A stretch of DNA of 64,000 nucleotides from Scilla litardierei (GCA_030789695.1 CM061133.1:98103128-98167127), one strand, 5' to 3'; counted from the stretch's first letter, positions 46,837-59,395 are shown. Program-made: numbers and translations. The notes: generated from the sequence alone by a model not told the origin.

Positions 46837-49800
46837 TCAGGCTTGCAGGTCTTCCAGTTGTCGTTGTCGAATGCCAATGTTCTTTACAAGTTTTACAAAA
46901 ATACATTTGGGCAAAGACTTAGTAAAAAGATCAGCTAAGTTATTGCAGGATTGTATCTGCTGAACTTCGATCTGCTTGTCCTCCTTTAGCTCATGTGTCC
47001 AGAAAAACTTGGGAGATATGTGCTTCGTCCTGTCGCCCTTGATGTAGCCTTTTTGAAGTTGAGCAATGCATGCAGCGTTATCTTCAAACAGAACGGTAGG
47101 CTCCAAATCACCGGTCTTCAGGCCAGTAGATTGAAGAATGTGTTGGACGACGGATCGTAGCCAATAACACTCTCTGCTTGCTTCGTGGATCGCAATGAGC
47201 TCTGAATGGTTGGATGATGTAGCTGTTGTGGTTTGCTTCACCGATCTCCAGGAGATAGCAGTACCTCCGTAGGTAAAAACAAAACCAGTTTGGGATTTTG
47301 CCGTGTGCGGATCAGAGAGATAACATGCATCCGCATAACCAAACAATTTGGGGGAGGCACCTCTCTGGTAGTAAAGTCCAAGATCAATGGAACCCTGAAG
47401 GTATCGTAGAAGATGCTTTACTCCGTTCCAGTGGCACTTTGTGGGTGCTGCACTGTGTCTGGCTAGAAGATTAACTGTAAACGCTATATCGGGACGCGTA
47501 CAGTTAGCCAGATATAGAAGTGCTCCAATGGCACTGAGGTAGGGTACTTCAGGACCCAGTATCTCCTCCCCCTCTTCCAGTGGCCGGAAGGGGTCCTTTT
47601 GTACATCTAGTGATCTTACGACTATAGGAGTACATAAAGGATGACATTTATCCATATGAAACTTGTGTAGAAGTTTCTTTGTGTAATTAGATTGGTGTAA
47701 TAGGATTCCACCTCTTAGGTGTTCTATCTGTAAGCCAAGACAATACTTTGTTTTGCCTAGGTCTTTCATTTCAAAAGTATGTTTAAGGCTTTCAGATATC
47801 TCTTTGATCTCTGCAGGAGATCCTATGAGATTTAAGTCATCTACATATACAGCTATGATGACGAATCCTATTCCCGTTCTTTTGATAAAGATACACGGGC
47901 AGACTTCGTTATTCGTGAATCCTTGCTGTGCAAGGAAATCACTAAGTCTGTTATACCACATCTTTCCCGATTGTTTTAGACCATATAATGATCTATGTAG
48001 TCTTACAGAGAATACGTCCCGAGGTATCTCTTTCATCTCTGGGGGTAGATTAAACCCATCAGGAAGTCTCATATAGATATTTTTATCTATATCGCCATAT
48101 AGATATGCAGTCACAACGTCCATGAGCTGCATTTCTAGGCTTTCCAGAGAAGTTAGGCTGATTAAAAATCGGAAGGTGATCGAATCCATGACCGGGGAAT
48201 ACGTATCTTCGTAATCAATCCCCGGTCTTTGGGAAAATCCCTGGGCTACAAGGCGTGCCTTATAGCGAACGATCACATTATTTTCATCTCTTTTTCTTAT
48301 GAAAACCCACTTATATCCCACAGGTTTTACACCTACTGGTGTTTGGACTACTGGTCCAAAGACTTTGCGTTTCAAGAGTGAGTCCAGCTCTACTCTTATT
48401 GCCTCGTCCCACTTTGGCCAATCATCTCTGTGTTTACATTCCGCTAGAGATCGTGGTTCGACATCATCGTCATATTCAGTGACGTGAACGACAATATCGA
48501 ATGCAAAATCGTCGTCGACGACTATGCTATTTCTGTCCAGTACTTCTCCAGTACGTACAAAATTTAATGATGTTTCTCCTATTGTTTCCTCTGCTGGGGA
48601 AATCATGAGGGGAGAAGTAGCTGGTCTGAGCTCAGCATCCTGTGGAGGGATAATCTTAGTATCACCAAGAGTCTTCCTCTTTCGAGGAACTTTATCTTTT
48701 GAACCTGGTGGGCGTCCTCTTTTCATTTGAGGTACAGCCAATTCTGCTGCCTGTGGGTTGCATCCATCTATGGGGATGTCAATCCTAGCTGGCGTATTGG
48801 CAGCAGGGACGTGTGAACGGACAATCTTCTGGTTGTCCGTGAATTTATCCGGTAAAAGATGTATTGTATTCTGGATGTGAAGGATCTTCAGGATCTCATT
48901 TTCACACAGATTAGTACGCGGATCATATAGGGACAAAGACTTCTGGTCCCAACTAATGGTCTCAGAAGCTTCTGGCTTCTTAGACTGTGTGCCCAGTTTT
49001 AGAAAAATTTTCTCATTAAATTCACAGTCTGCAAAACGTGCCTTGAATGTGTCACCCGTCAGGGGTTCAAGGTATCTGATAATAGAGGGTGAATCAAACC
49101 CAATATATATACCTAGACGACGCTGAGGACCCATTTTGGTCCTTTGAGGTGGTGCTATTGGGACATATACCGCACAACCAAACACTCAAATGAGAGATAT
49201 CCGGAGGTGCGCCGTATGCTAGTTCCATCGGGGATAAAGTGTGACCTCCAGAGGGTCTTATCCTAATAAGTGATGCGGCATGTAAAATAGCATGGCCCCA
49301 AGCATCCACAGGCAACTTGGATTGCATAAGCAATGGACGTGCAATCCATTGGAGTCTCTTTATAAGAGACTCAGCTAATCCGTTTTGGGTGTGAACATGT
49401 GCTACCGGATGTTCAACTTCAATACCCGTTGCCCGTCAATAGTCTTCGAAGACTTGTGAAGTAAATTCTCCCGCATTATCAAGACGTAGTTTCTTGATAT
49501 GGTTATCGGGGAAATGAGCATGCAACCTTATTATTTGTGCCAATAGCTTTGGAAAAGCTAGGTTGCGTGTGGACAAGAGGCACACATAAGACCATTTGGT
49601 TGATGCATCAATCAGTACCATGAAGTACCGAAATGGGCCACTTGCGGGGTGAATAGGCCCGCAAATGTCGCCATGTATTCTCTCAAGGAAACCAGGAGAC
49701 TCTAATCCCACTTTCAGGAGGGATGGTCTCGTTATTAGTTTTCCCTTGAAACAAGGGAGACATGGAAAGTCACCCCTTTGAAGAATCTTCGGGTTCTTCA

Positions 49801-50311
49801 ATTTGTGTCCACGGGATTCAGTGATGATGCGGCGCATCATTGCTGTTCCAGGGTGACCAAGTCTATTGTGCCAGAGTTGGAACTCTGGCAGTGATTGGCA
49901 CGTCTGGTGCTCAATCATATTGGCTTCTACTGGTTGAATGTATGTTTGGTAGAGACCCGACGGGAGTCCCTTGAATCGCTCGCAGATGATCTTCTGGTCA
50001 TCTTTTTGTTGAGTTACAATTAGATATTCAACCTTATTTTCATCTCTGGTCTCTAAGTAATATCCGTTTAAACGGAAATCCTTGAAACTTACGAGATTCC
50101 TATTTGATTTAGGAGAGAATAATGCATTATTTATTTGAAGTCTTGTGTTATTTTGGAGCAATATAATAGCTTCACCAGTTCCTTCGATTATTTGGGACAG
50201 TCTTGAAATTGTGATAACATGACCGTCATATTTGTTTACGCTATTAAAATAGCAATGATCGCGAAGGATTGTGTGCGTCGAGGCACTGTCCACTAGGCAC
50301 TCAGACATCAT
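46837..50311 (-). pseudogene. Copia-2 pol: protease, integrase, reverse transcriptase, RNase H
   Basis: Protease VDSAST (about 50290), pre-integrase LWHNRLGH, integrase core (DICGP, LDNAGEF, then HTQNGLAES), an integrase-RT linker, RT with YVDD (about 47845) and RNase H with GYADAC and SNHSE. The final ADLFTKSLP motif is typical of Copia. The last 782 codons (46837-49185) are open. A TGA (49436-49438) interrupts integrase where Copia-1 has Cys, and two bases are missing near 49186 compared with Copia-1. Confidence 0.93.
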
Positions 50312-50439
50312 CTATATAAGCAAAAACGAAATTTTATTTGAGCGAAAATGTAGATAACATTCGAAAATAAAAGATCATACTAAAGCAAAATAAAGATGAA
50401 GATACATCGAATTCTAAATGCATAGATAAAATATAGTGC

Positions 50440-51453
50440 TCAATCGAGCAGGTCGTCGTTCTCGAAGTTTTTAGCAGTAAAGATAGTTGGCGGCAGTACA
50501 CCAGCCAAGTTTGTCTCAGGTCGAGACTTCTGACTCGTCTGGTATAAATCCTGTAGGTGGCGAGGAGTGCGGCAGTTTCTGGACCAATGGCCAGTCATGC
50601 CGCATCTATGGCATTTGTCCTCCCAAGTCTTCTTTGGAAGTGAAACGTGCTCGGTGTTCTTTCGCTTCCAAGTGAAGTTTCGTTTCCCTTTATTGTTTTT
50701 GTTTGTCTGGGGAGCTGCACCTCTTGGTTGCTTCATTACCGCTTTCCCTTTAGTGTTTTTAGGCTTCCTCTTGTTTTTCCACTTCTGGGGAGAAACATGG
50801 TGGGCTTCAGGGATTGGGGCAGTGCCAGCTGGACGCAAGTTATGAGTTGCAAGCAGTAAATCTCGATTTTGCTCTGCCCTAAGTAGGCATGAGATCAGAT
50901 CAGAGAATTTCGTGAAGTTGCGTTTACGATACTGCTGCATGAGGATTGCATCTTTCTCGTGAAACGAGGTAAATGTTTTTTCCAACATGCGTTGTTCTGT
51001 CACTTCTTCACCGCACAACTTCAGGCGTGAGGTGATGTTATGAAGTGCAGAATTATGCTCAGCGACGGACTTATAGTCCTGAAGTCTGAGGTTTTCCCAC
51101 TCATAACTGGCACGTGGTAATATAACGTCAATTTGATGTTTATACCGTGCTTCCAGCGCTGTCCATAGGTCCTTTGGGTCCTCAACCGTTAAGTATTCAG
51201 CCTTCAAGGTCCGATCTAAATGTTTCCTAATGTAGATTATGGCTTTCGCCTTATCTACATCGGATACAGTGGTTGTAGGGCTGCTGCTAGATGTAGCAGA
51301 AGCTTCGGCCGCTGCTGGGGCCTAGGAAGGATCCAAAATGGTCCCAAGGAGGGCCATCGAACGCAAGTGGAACTTCAGGTCCACTCGCCAACTCAGGTAA
51401 TTTGTCCCTGCAGAGTCAAGGACTTCGAAATCGACGCTTGCCAATTTTGCCAT
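50440..51453 (-). pseudogene. Copia-2 gag with one internal stop
   Basis: 338 codons from MAKLASVDFEVLD to ENDDLLD, collinear with Copia-1 gag. A TAG (51322-51324) replaces Ser near codon 44. The UBN2-type domain is followed by a basic tail and a CCHC knuckle, CHRCGMTGHWSRNC. Apart from the stop it is open, so loss of function is probably recent. Confidence 0.9.
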
Positions 51454-52437
51454 TTTATTTACGCAATTTAAAATGAGCATGAATTAATTAAAATTCAAAT
51501 ATTCATGCACAAAGAAATTAACAAGTAAAAATGCGGGGATCGGCCAGATACCCAAAATAGTACACAGTCCAAAGTTCGTTTACAGTCCATACGAGAAAAA
51601 GAAAAATACAACTTTGGAAACCCAAACTGGGTCCCTATATCTCCGTCTTCATATGCTGTTGCACCGAGCTTTGGCTTTTAATACAAATTTCCTCACTTAC
51701 AAATTCTCTTAAAAGAAAAATAAAAGTGCATGAATTTAAATAGGTATACAATGGCCGATCCCGAAAAACACATTTTTACTTATTTAAACATCCACGCAGT
51801 TATAAATATGCTACTGGCATAAAAATGAACAACCACGCATATATCTCAAGCAAACATATTTGTAAAGGAAACTAGAAAATATAATTTTCTCGTAGACCAC
51901 GTGGAAACGTCATACACCGTTAGGTTAGTTGACTAACGACAGAGCGGTCTCAGGATCTTTGAGATAGTTATATTTTGAAAAATAGAGTCCTAGTAAAACA
52001 TAGATTATAATATGCAAAGAGGGATGTATAAAATAATTGGTCAACAAAGAATATAGAGATTATTTTTGATTTTACTCAGGGGAGAGTCCCGTTAAAGAAT
52101 TGGCTTCAGGCAATTATTTAGTAGGCTAAATATAATTTTTACCGTTAAAATATTTGTGTAATAGGGGCTAAATATAATGTAATAGGGGCTGCAGGCCCAA
52201 TTAAAATATTTGTGTTATTGATACTTACTAATGGGCTTCTGGCCCAAATATCATTTTTAATTAAATTTAGCCTACTTTAGGTTGGGGAAAAACCAATAAT
52301 CCCCAAAAACCGTAAGTCTGTCCCCACAATCTCCACCCCGTTAGTTACTGATTTGGGTCTGGCGGTGGCCAGAAAACCCCCTCACGCAGCAGCCAGAGTA
52401 AAATACCTTCCCATGCTGCCTCGCAAGGGTGGAAGGC

Positions 52438-52703
52438 AACAGAGAAGAGCCCCCGTCGGGGGGAGGCGATGCCGATCGGCCCCCCGTCAGGGGGGCGATG
52501 CCGGAGGAACCCCCCCGCTGGGGGGTGGGCGCTGCAGATCGGCCCCCCTGTCAGGGGGGCGGCGCGGCGACAGAGGGGCCCCCCGACCGGGGGGGCTTGA
52601 TCGAACGGCCCCCCGTCAGGGGGGGCGGCGCGGCGACAGAGGGGCCCCCCCGACCGGGGGGGGGGGGCTTGATCGGACGGCCCCCCCGTCAGGGGGGGCG
52701 CAA
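52438..52703. repeat. Tandem GC hairpin array in Copia-2 leader
   Basis: About eight C-run/G-run inverted repeats with loops GTCA, GACC or GCTG, for example CCCCCCGTCAGGGGGG. Spacers GGCGCGGCGACAGAGG and CTTGATCGAACGG alternate. Same plan as 14252-14715 but different spacer and loop sequence. Confidence 0.9.
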
Positions 52704-52799
52704 GAGATTAGAGTAGGGTTTTTTTTCATTTTAATTTTTACTTGTACTTTAACAATGTAAAAATTATCATGTATTGTAATCTACGGGAAATAAAATTTT

Positions 52800-52809
52800 A
52801 CCTCTAGAT
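52800..52809 (-). promoter_or_regulatory. Conserved splice-donor-like motif in Copia-2 leader
   Basis: Minus ATCTAGAG/GTAAAATTT, about 190 bases inside the PBS. Confidence 0.45.
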
Positions 52810-52982
52810 CGATGATCTAGGGACGTCCGTAGATTAGAACCGTAGATAAAAATCCGAGCTCCCGAACGCCTTGAGGATGCCGCAACGCTGCAACCAATAG
52901 ATTCCTCGCCGCAGCAACTATAGATTCCTTGCACGTAGGGGATGAAAACTTTGTTGAAAAATTTGTGCTCAAGAGGAGAACA

Positions 52983-52995
52983 CGTGCTGATAACG
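52983..52995 (-). other. Copia-2 primer-binding site (half-tRNA type)
   Basis: Plus strand CGTGCTGATAACG touches the LTR. It equals the anticodon arm of tRNA-Ile(AAU) with G in place of the wobble A. Confidence 0.65.
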
Positions 52996-53213
52996 TGTTA
53001 TAAGATAATTGGATTCAAGAGATAGAGAGAGAAGCTTTCATAGCCAAAGGAATGAGTAACCATGGCCATAGGCCATCGTTCTCTATATATTGATATATGG
53101 GAGGAGATGAAAGGCCTCAAGGAAACCAAGAGTCCCCATTACTCATAGTAATGGGGACTAATGATAGTGAGTAATGAAGGAGGGGAGGCCAAAGGCCTCC
53201 CTCATTCATAACA
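52996..53213 (-). repeat. Copia-2 5' LTR (218 bp)
   Basis: Partner of 46432-46649, with TSD CCAGG directly after it. Confidence 0.93.
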
Positions 53214-53218
53214 CCAGG

Positions 53219-54202
53219 CATCTATAATGGAGATGGAAATTTTTTGTTTAATAATTATTGGACCAATGAGCAACGTCATACACCGTTAGGTTAGTTAACC
53301 AACGGCAGAGCGGTCGCAGGATCTTCCTAATTATTAAACGTGTAATAATCAAATAATCCAAAAATACGATAATTTATAAAGCATGTCATTAATCAGATTT
53401 TAACAAAGAAAAAAACTTGATTAAATTTGAAAATAATTTGTGAAAACGAAATTTTTGTGGAAAAACCCGAGTTAGGGTTTTCGGAGGTGATCTGACGTGC
53501 GATCCCGTGCAACTGGCTATGGTTTAAATCGTGTGGGTTGCCGCTTCTAGCGGCTAGGGTTCGTTCGCGCGCACGGGGAGGGTTAACGGCGCCGCTGCTG
53601 CTTCTGGTGGTTTGGTGGCGACGGTCGCATTATTGGCGGCGGTGCCGGCCGCCGCTGTAGGCGGCGGCGTTGGCGTTGGCCGCCGCGGCGGGCGGTAGCA
53701 CTGTCCGCCGCGGCGGGAGGCGGCGGTGGCCGCCGCTGCAGGCGGAGGCACGGGCTGCCGCCGGAGCGGCATCGGCTCGACGTTGCTTCTGGTGGCGGGG
53801 AGATCGCTAGGGGGTTTCGTGCGTTCGTGAATTCTGGCCGCGTTTCGACGAAAGATTTCCCCAAGGGTTCGAAGATTTGTGGAAGAAGATCATCAAAAAT
53901 AGGATTTTTATTTAAAACCCTATTTTTAGTCTTCAAATCAGCGATTTAAGCGTAAAAATTTGATTTTTAGAGATAAAAACGTCGATTTATCATTTAAAAG
54001 GTTGATTTATCATATAGATCTGAGATTAAAATTCAATCTTATACCAACCAAACAATGATTCAATCGTATGCGCATAAAAAGTTTAGATCTAGGGATTAAA
54101 AATTACCTCTAGATCATACCCTCCGGATCTAGCGACGTTCGGTGAAGGAAGCCCTTTCGCATTGCGATTCGTCTGCCGACAGAGGTTCGGCTCAGCTTTG
54201 AG
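53219..54202 (-). other. Copia-3 5' leader
   Basis: It has a GCC/GGC-rich block (53583-53775) where its relatives have GC hairpins, and a donor-like motif at 54105-54114 (minus ATCTAGAG/GTAATTTTT). Frames in the GC block are compositional. Gag is not recognisable. Confidence 0.7.
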
Positions 54203-54215
54203 CGTGCTGATAACG
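54203..54215 (-). other. Copia-3 primer-binding site (half-tRNA type)
   Basis: Plus strand CGTGCTGATAACG, identical to Copia-2, preceded by TTGAG. Confidence 0.65.
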
Positions 54216-54316
54216 TGTTGTGAGCAAGGTTGATGGCTAGGAAACCCCTAGCCTCATATATATAATAAACAATGTGGGTGGATACCCAATAGGCCCAATA
54301 GGCCCATCTCATAACA
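54216..54316 (-). repeat. Copia-3 5' LTR (101 bp)
   Basis: Partner of 41583-41683; TSD AATGC at 54317-54321. Confidence 0.9.
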
Positions 54317-54321
54317 AATGC

Positions 54322-55035
54322 ATAATTGTTAGTTATTGAGACCGTTATTTCTTATTTTGCCCCCTTAATTATGATTAATTGAGCTTGAAAAGGCTCGGGC
54401 TTGGCTCGGTCCCCTCAAGAACCACTCCCAAATTCGTCACTTTTGGAATGAACCATATATACCTAAAACAAAACTTTCGGTTCGGTGAGCTCAGCTCAGG
54501 TCATCCTTATGTTAAACAACTCTAATTACATTCTTGCATAACAACATATATTTCAACATGGTATATGCTTTTTGAATTAGCTGGCTTAAGAAAACTATGC
54601 AAACTAGTTAATAATTTAAACTTCGACACCCTCAAAAATATTCGTCATTTAACAAAATTCTTTTTTAATTTCGTATACCTTTGTCTACCGGCTGAGTGTA
54701 TTCCACACCTCAAGTAGATCGTACCACACAAAGCCGACACTCATTGTATTTATGATTGTTTTAATTTCTCAATATATGTTATCATCTTGAGGATCGTCTT
54801 AATCCGAGGTTCTAGCTTCCATCTTTAATTGGAACAACTTCCTCAAATTATCCAATCTTGCAATTCGTGATTGCTCTCCATATAAATCTTTATTCTCATT
54901 CCTCTTTTGCACCTCATTACTTGTGGAAGCCAACACGATGCATTTGGCAGTGGCACAATCCTCAGTCCAGATCTTGTAGTGTTCTACCTCTTTTCATTGG
55001 ACTCTCTATGTTTGGTGGGTTTGCATCTAAGATGT
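54322..55035. other. Intergenic, no gene recognised
   Basis: AT-rich continuation of the Copia-3 target site; no coding or repeat boundary seen. Confidence 0.45.
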
Positions 55036-56230
55036 GTGAACTCTAGATTGTTCTGATCATGTGGATGAGCAAGCAGAAACACTAGGGGGTTAATAGTGTT
55101 TTATAAAAGCAATACAATCTTCAAATTATCCTTTAACTATTCTGTCTAAGGATTTAAATAGCGTTACCTTAGATGATTCTTAATCAACAAATGTAGAACT
55201 TGTAAATAAGAGATAAATAGATATGCAACAGAAATGAAAATAATATTTGCAAGAACACAAAGAGCAACACAACTACGCAAATATATCATGATTTAGTCAA
55301 CCCTGACCTAGTCTAGTCCGCAGGTCCTACGTGCGATATCTACTATCTTCTTCCAACCGAAAGATTTTTTTACCCTTTCCACTTCACCATAAACTATTGT
55401 ATGGAATAAAATAACTCGAACAATCCTCGAGTAAAAACAAACCTTCCTCCAAACAAACTAGTGCAAGAGAATACTTGCAATCCTTTGATGAACAAATTTA
55501 CCTATAGCCTTCATTGAAGCACATGCAGTAATGAGGCTATAAGGGGTTAATCTCTTAAAATGATGTAGAGATATTGTGCTTTGTGATCAGGGATTTGACC
55601 AAGAGATAAATTGGAAAAAAATTAAATGAGAGGGGGGTTGAGAAGAAAGCTTTTGAGCAGAAAAGAGTATTTCTCTTTGCAAAATATCATTTTTCTTGAT
55701 ATCAAACATCCGAATAATCTTCATTATTTATAGAGTGAAAAATGTGTTAAACAAAATTCTAAAACACCCTCAAACCGGTAACAAATGTCTAGTTTGCGTT
55801 AATCATTTTTTGGCCAGCGGTAATATACTAGTAAACTAAAGTAGACCAATAGTCGACTAATGGCTCAACTAGTCGACTTCTTGGAACACCTAGTCGAATA
55901 GTTAGTCAGTCGAAAAACAATAGAAAACAACAAGCTCTCGGTTAGGCTCCTAATCGACTAGTGTTTTTTGGATTAGTCAACTAGTCCTTGAATTGTTGCC
56001 GCTAGTTTTATTGGTAACATTAGTTTCCAGGTTTCCTTGTCAATTAGGGGTCACTTTTGGCGACTAATCAGATTGGAAAAAACTAATGTTTTGGCCATAA
56101 AAACTTAAAACCCTTTTCAAAAATTTCTTACCGGTTGTTCCAATCTAATTCAATCAGCAATTAGGTGATTTTGCTCTCTAAATTTAGAGTTGTTCCAATC
56201 TCATGTTGTAGAGATTATAGTATGCAATCG
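55036..56230 (-). repeat. Sirevirus-like LTR fragment
   Basis: The CTAGGGGGTTAATAGTG start (about 55082), a TATTTATAGAG box on the plus strand (about 55726) and a cluster of TAGTCGACTA-type palindromes (55845-55990) repeat the plan of the other two Sirevirus-like LTRs. Ends are not defined. Confidence 0.5.
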
Positions 56231-57492
56231 ACAAGTGCGTTTGTCAAGTTGTATGGTTTACTCTTACCGGTTTACAAGAGGTAGATAGTGAAAATCTAAA
56301 GCAGGGAGCTACAGAATTGAGTAAGTCTAGACGACTGCAGCAGGACAAATCTTTTGTGTTTGTGATTGATCATTGACTGGTTTGATTGTCTCTAAACTCT
56401 TTATATTGCGGTACACTTAAATTATAACTTAAATTATATTCGATTGCCTTTTATACTATAATTTTGTTGTTTCATTCTTATCACTAATTGTAGTTGTTTA
56501 GTGCTCAAGTATTTCATCTGCAATCTGTACTGTTTCAGTGCGTTTTCTCATCACATGTTGGTGGTTGGGTAGTTCGAAGGTCGTCGCTGACATGGAAAAC
56601 GAGGATGACCTTCGGGACTGGTCGGTTGAGCAGGCATTTGTGCAAGGCTACTCATGGTCGAGCAATGGGTCTCCAAAGGAAACTTCGGCCGGACGATATC
56701 TCCTGTGATCTACAAGATAGAAAATTCGTCAGGGGGTTAGGTCTGGGGCTCGACCAAATCGCCTCTGATACTTAAGTCAGTGTATGACTCAAAAGGGGCT
56801 CTGTGGAGCTAAGTTCGACCCGCTGGGAGGCCATCCGCTAGTCTTCTGACCGAGCTTTGGACAAGGAGATATAATTTTGTAGAGTATGAATTGAGAGTTT
56901 AAGCTACTTCAGTGTCAAATCTCGGAGATCCTCCTCCGGTGCACGCCACCTCTAGTACTTCATATAGGTGAGCACTCATGCTGTAATAGGCAATGATGAG
57001 ACATGATTGCCGACATTGATGAGAACACGCTGATTAGGAAATATTGACCCCAATAATTTCATCCATTTGATGAAGGGAAAGATACCATGAAGGCCAATAC
57101 CGTGCTGAATTGATGGCTATGAAGGCATGCCATGATTGCTAGATTGATGGCTATCATTCATTGGATGACGGCAGACATAATTGGCGTAATGATCTTCTCA
57201 ATTGCAGAGAGAGCTGGCGGTCCATTGGGCCTTCGTCTCGGGTGAAGATGTCACGACCCACGCGTGTGGCCCTTGGATTAGGGCCTAGGGCCGTGGTGGG
57301 CTGAGTGATCAGTCGCGGTCAACTTATTTCTCCCTGGCCCGATCAGAGGGTTGTAACACGTACGCAACAAATAGATGACACAATAATCTTACAAAGAATT
57401 AAATCATCTAAGATTTAAATCTAGATGGTTAGATGTGCAAAAAAAAAGCAGTAATCGGATATTGAATTTATGTCCCACTTACAATTGGCTTG
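56231..57492. other. Repeat-derived DNA; possible chromovirus LTR start
   Basis: No gene is supported; a 93-codon frame (56494-56775) has no recognised domain. TGTCACGACCCACGCG at 57249 resembles the first bases of chromovirus LTRs, but no second end was found. Confidence 0.4.
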
Positions 57493-58574
57493 GCAAGTTT
57501 TAATGGGGGTTAAATCTTGTAAAATTCAAATCAAGATGTCAGAAATGCAAAGAGCAATAAACATAGGTTTAACTAGTTATAAGGTTAATTTTCACAAAAC
57601 TATCTTTATCTTTCAAGAATTTATCATAATATCAATCCTTAAATTGCAATACCACCGTGAAGTACTTAAATTACAATATGATACCTATGTTTTTCCTAAA
57701 TAATCACCATATGTTAAATCTTTGTCATCCTTCTAGAATGTGCATTAAGGTGATTTTTTGACATATTTATCCTTTTTTAAGGAGGAAAGAGTCACACATG
57801 ACTCGAACCGTCGATGTCACACTTAGAGAGAGACGGCCCATGTGGTGCTGGCGACATATTTATCTTTGAGGGCCGAGAAAGATAAATAGATCATTTCACC
57901 TTTACCATTGACCTATCAGAAATTGAAAAGTAAAATAAACAGTAGTATTCTTTAATGGGTAAATTACAGAAAAATACCCTCACGTTTGGGCCATTTTTAC
58001 GTAAATACCCTGATGTTTATTTTCATCAAAATATATACCCAAACGTTTTCCGACGCTTTTAAGTTAATACCTTTTTTTAATTTTCCGTCCAAAAGACAGA
58101 AATTTGGATAAATTTACATCTGAATGTGCCTTTTATAAGTTAATACTATCACGTTTGGGCCTTTTATAAGTTAATACCCTGAATTGGGTGTGTGTGTCCA
58201 TTGTGGTGTGTGGGTGCATGGGTGTGTGTGCGGGGTGTGCATTTGGGTGGGGGGTGTGTGTGCGCGCACGGCGCACATGCGCATGGGGGTGGGTGTGTGT
58301 GCATGCATGGGGAGGGTGTGTGGGCATGGGTTTGTGTGCATCGGGTGTGTGTGCATGGGGTGGGTGAGTGTGTGCATGGGTGGATGTGTGCATGTGTGGG
58401 TAGGTGTGGGCATGGGGTGTGTGCATGTGGTGGGTGTGCATGGGGTGTGTGTGTGCGCATTAGGTGGGTTGATGCATGGGTTTGTGTGTGTGCGCGTGCA
58501 TGGGCTGTGAGTATGGGCATGGGGGTGTGTGTGCATGGGGGGTGTGTGTACACGCATCAGGGTGGGTTGGTGCA

Positions 58575-58606
<32 letters not shown>

Positions 58607-59395
58607 TGGGGGGGGGGGTGGATGTGGGCATGGGTGTGCATGGGGTGGGTGGGTGGGTGCATTGGGTGCGCATGGGTGTGCATGGGTGTGTGGGTGTGTG
58701 TGCATTGGGGTTGGTTGGTGCATGGGGTGGGTGTGGGCATTGGGGTGGGTGTGTGTGCATGTGTGATCGTCTACAGTGCCTATATTGAGCCAATACTTTA
58801 ACCGGTCACACACGCCCATGCACCCACCCACCCCAATCACACACACCTCATGCACACAACCCACCCATACACGCACACCCACTCATGCACACAACCCACC
58901 CCACGCACACACGCCCACCCCACACAACCCCACCTCCACCCATGCACACACTCACCCTAAGCACACACCCCCTATACGCACAAACCCCATGTACACAGCC
59001 CGCCCACCCACCCAGACACACCCACCCCACGCACACACCCCCCAATGCCCACACCCACCCACCCATGCGCGCACACACATGCACACACACCCCACCCATG
59101 CACACACACCCCCCATGCACACAACTTACCCACCCCACACGCACACACCCACCCCCTCCCATAAACACACACCCACCCATGCACACACACCCACACCCCA
59201 AGCACACACACCACATGCACACACACCCACATACACCCCCACGCACACCCGCACACCCACCCATGCACACACCCACGCACACAACCCACATACCCACGCG
59301 CACACACCCCATGCACACTCCAATGCACACACACCCACACACACAACCCATCCACTCCACGCACGAACGCGTACACACCCACTCACCCACCCCCA
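57493..59395. repeat. R2 repeat: second copy of the palindromic unit
   Basis: 57493-58200 matches 15262-15985. Inverted-repeat candidate at 57960-58030, TG-rich arm 58187-58770, spacer 58771-58803, CA-rich arm 58804-59395. The right end is lost at the Sirevirus insertion. Long frames on either strand are compositional. Confidence 0.88.

Larger units (their letters stand above)
51454..52982 (-). other. Copia-2 5' leader (1.5 kb)
   Basis: No gene. Order from the PBS: AT-mixed DNA, donor-like motif, GC hairpin array, three TGGGC-type palindromes (about 52105, 52185, 52235), then AT-rich sequence to gag, as in Copia-1. Confidence 0.8.
46432..53213 (-). mobile_element. Copia-2: near-complete Ty1/Copia element
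   Basis: 218-bp LTRs at 46432-46649 and 52996-53213 are flanked by CCAGG (46427-46431 and 53214-53218). By eye the LTRs differ at about six positions. Gag, protease, integrase, RT and RNase H are in Copia order on the minus strand. Two stops and one frameshift disable it. It is nested in Copia-3. Confidence 0.95.
41583..54316 (-). mobile_element. Copia-3: decayed Ty1/Copia element hosting Copia-2
   Basis: 101-bp LTRs at 41583-41683 and 54216-54316 are flanked by AATGC (41578-41582 and 54317-54321). About 5.95 kb remains once Copia-2 is removed. Internal pieces resemble Copia-2 pol but carry many stops. PBS, donor-like motif and GC-rich leader follow the Copia-1/Copia-2 plan. The LTR is very short. 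Confidence 0.9.

Noticed and set aside
52438..52703. Rho-independent terminators
   Set aside because: Eukaryotic retroelement leader, and no T-tract after the stems.
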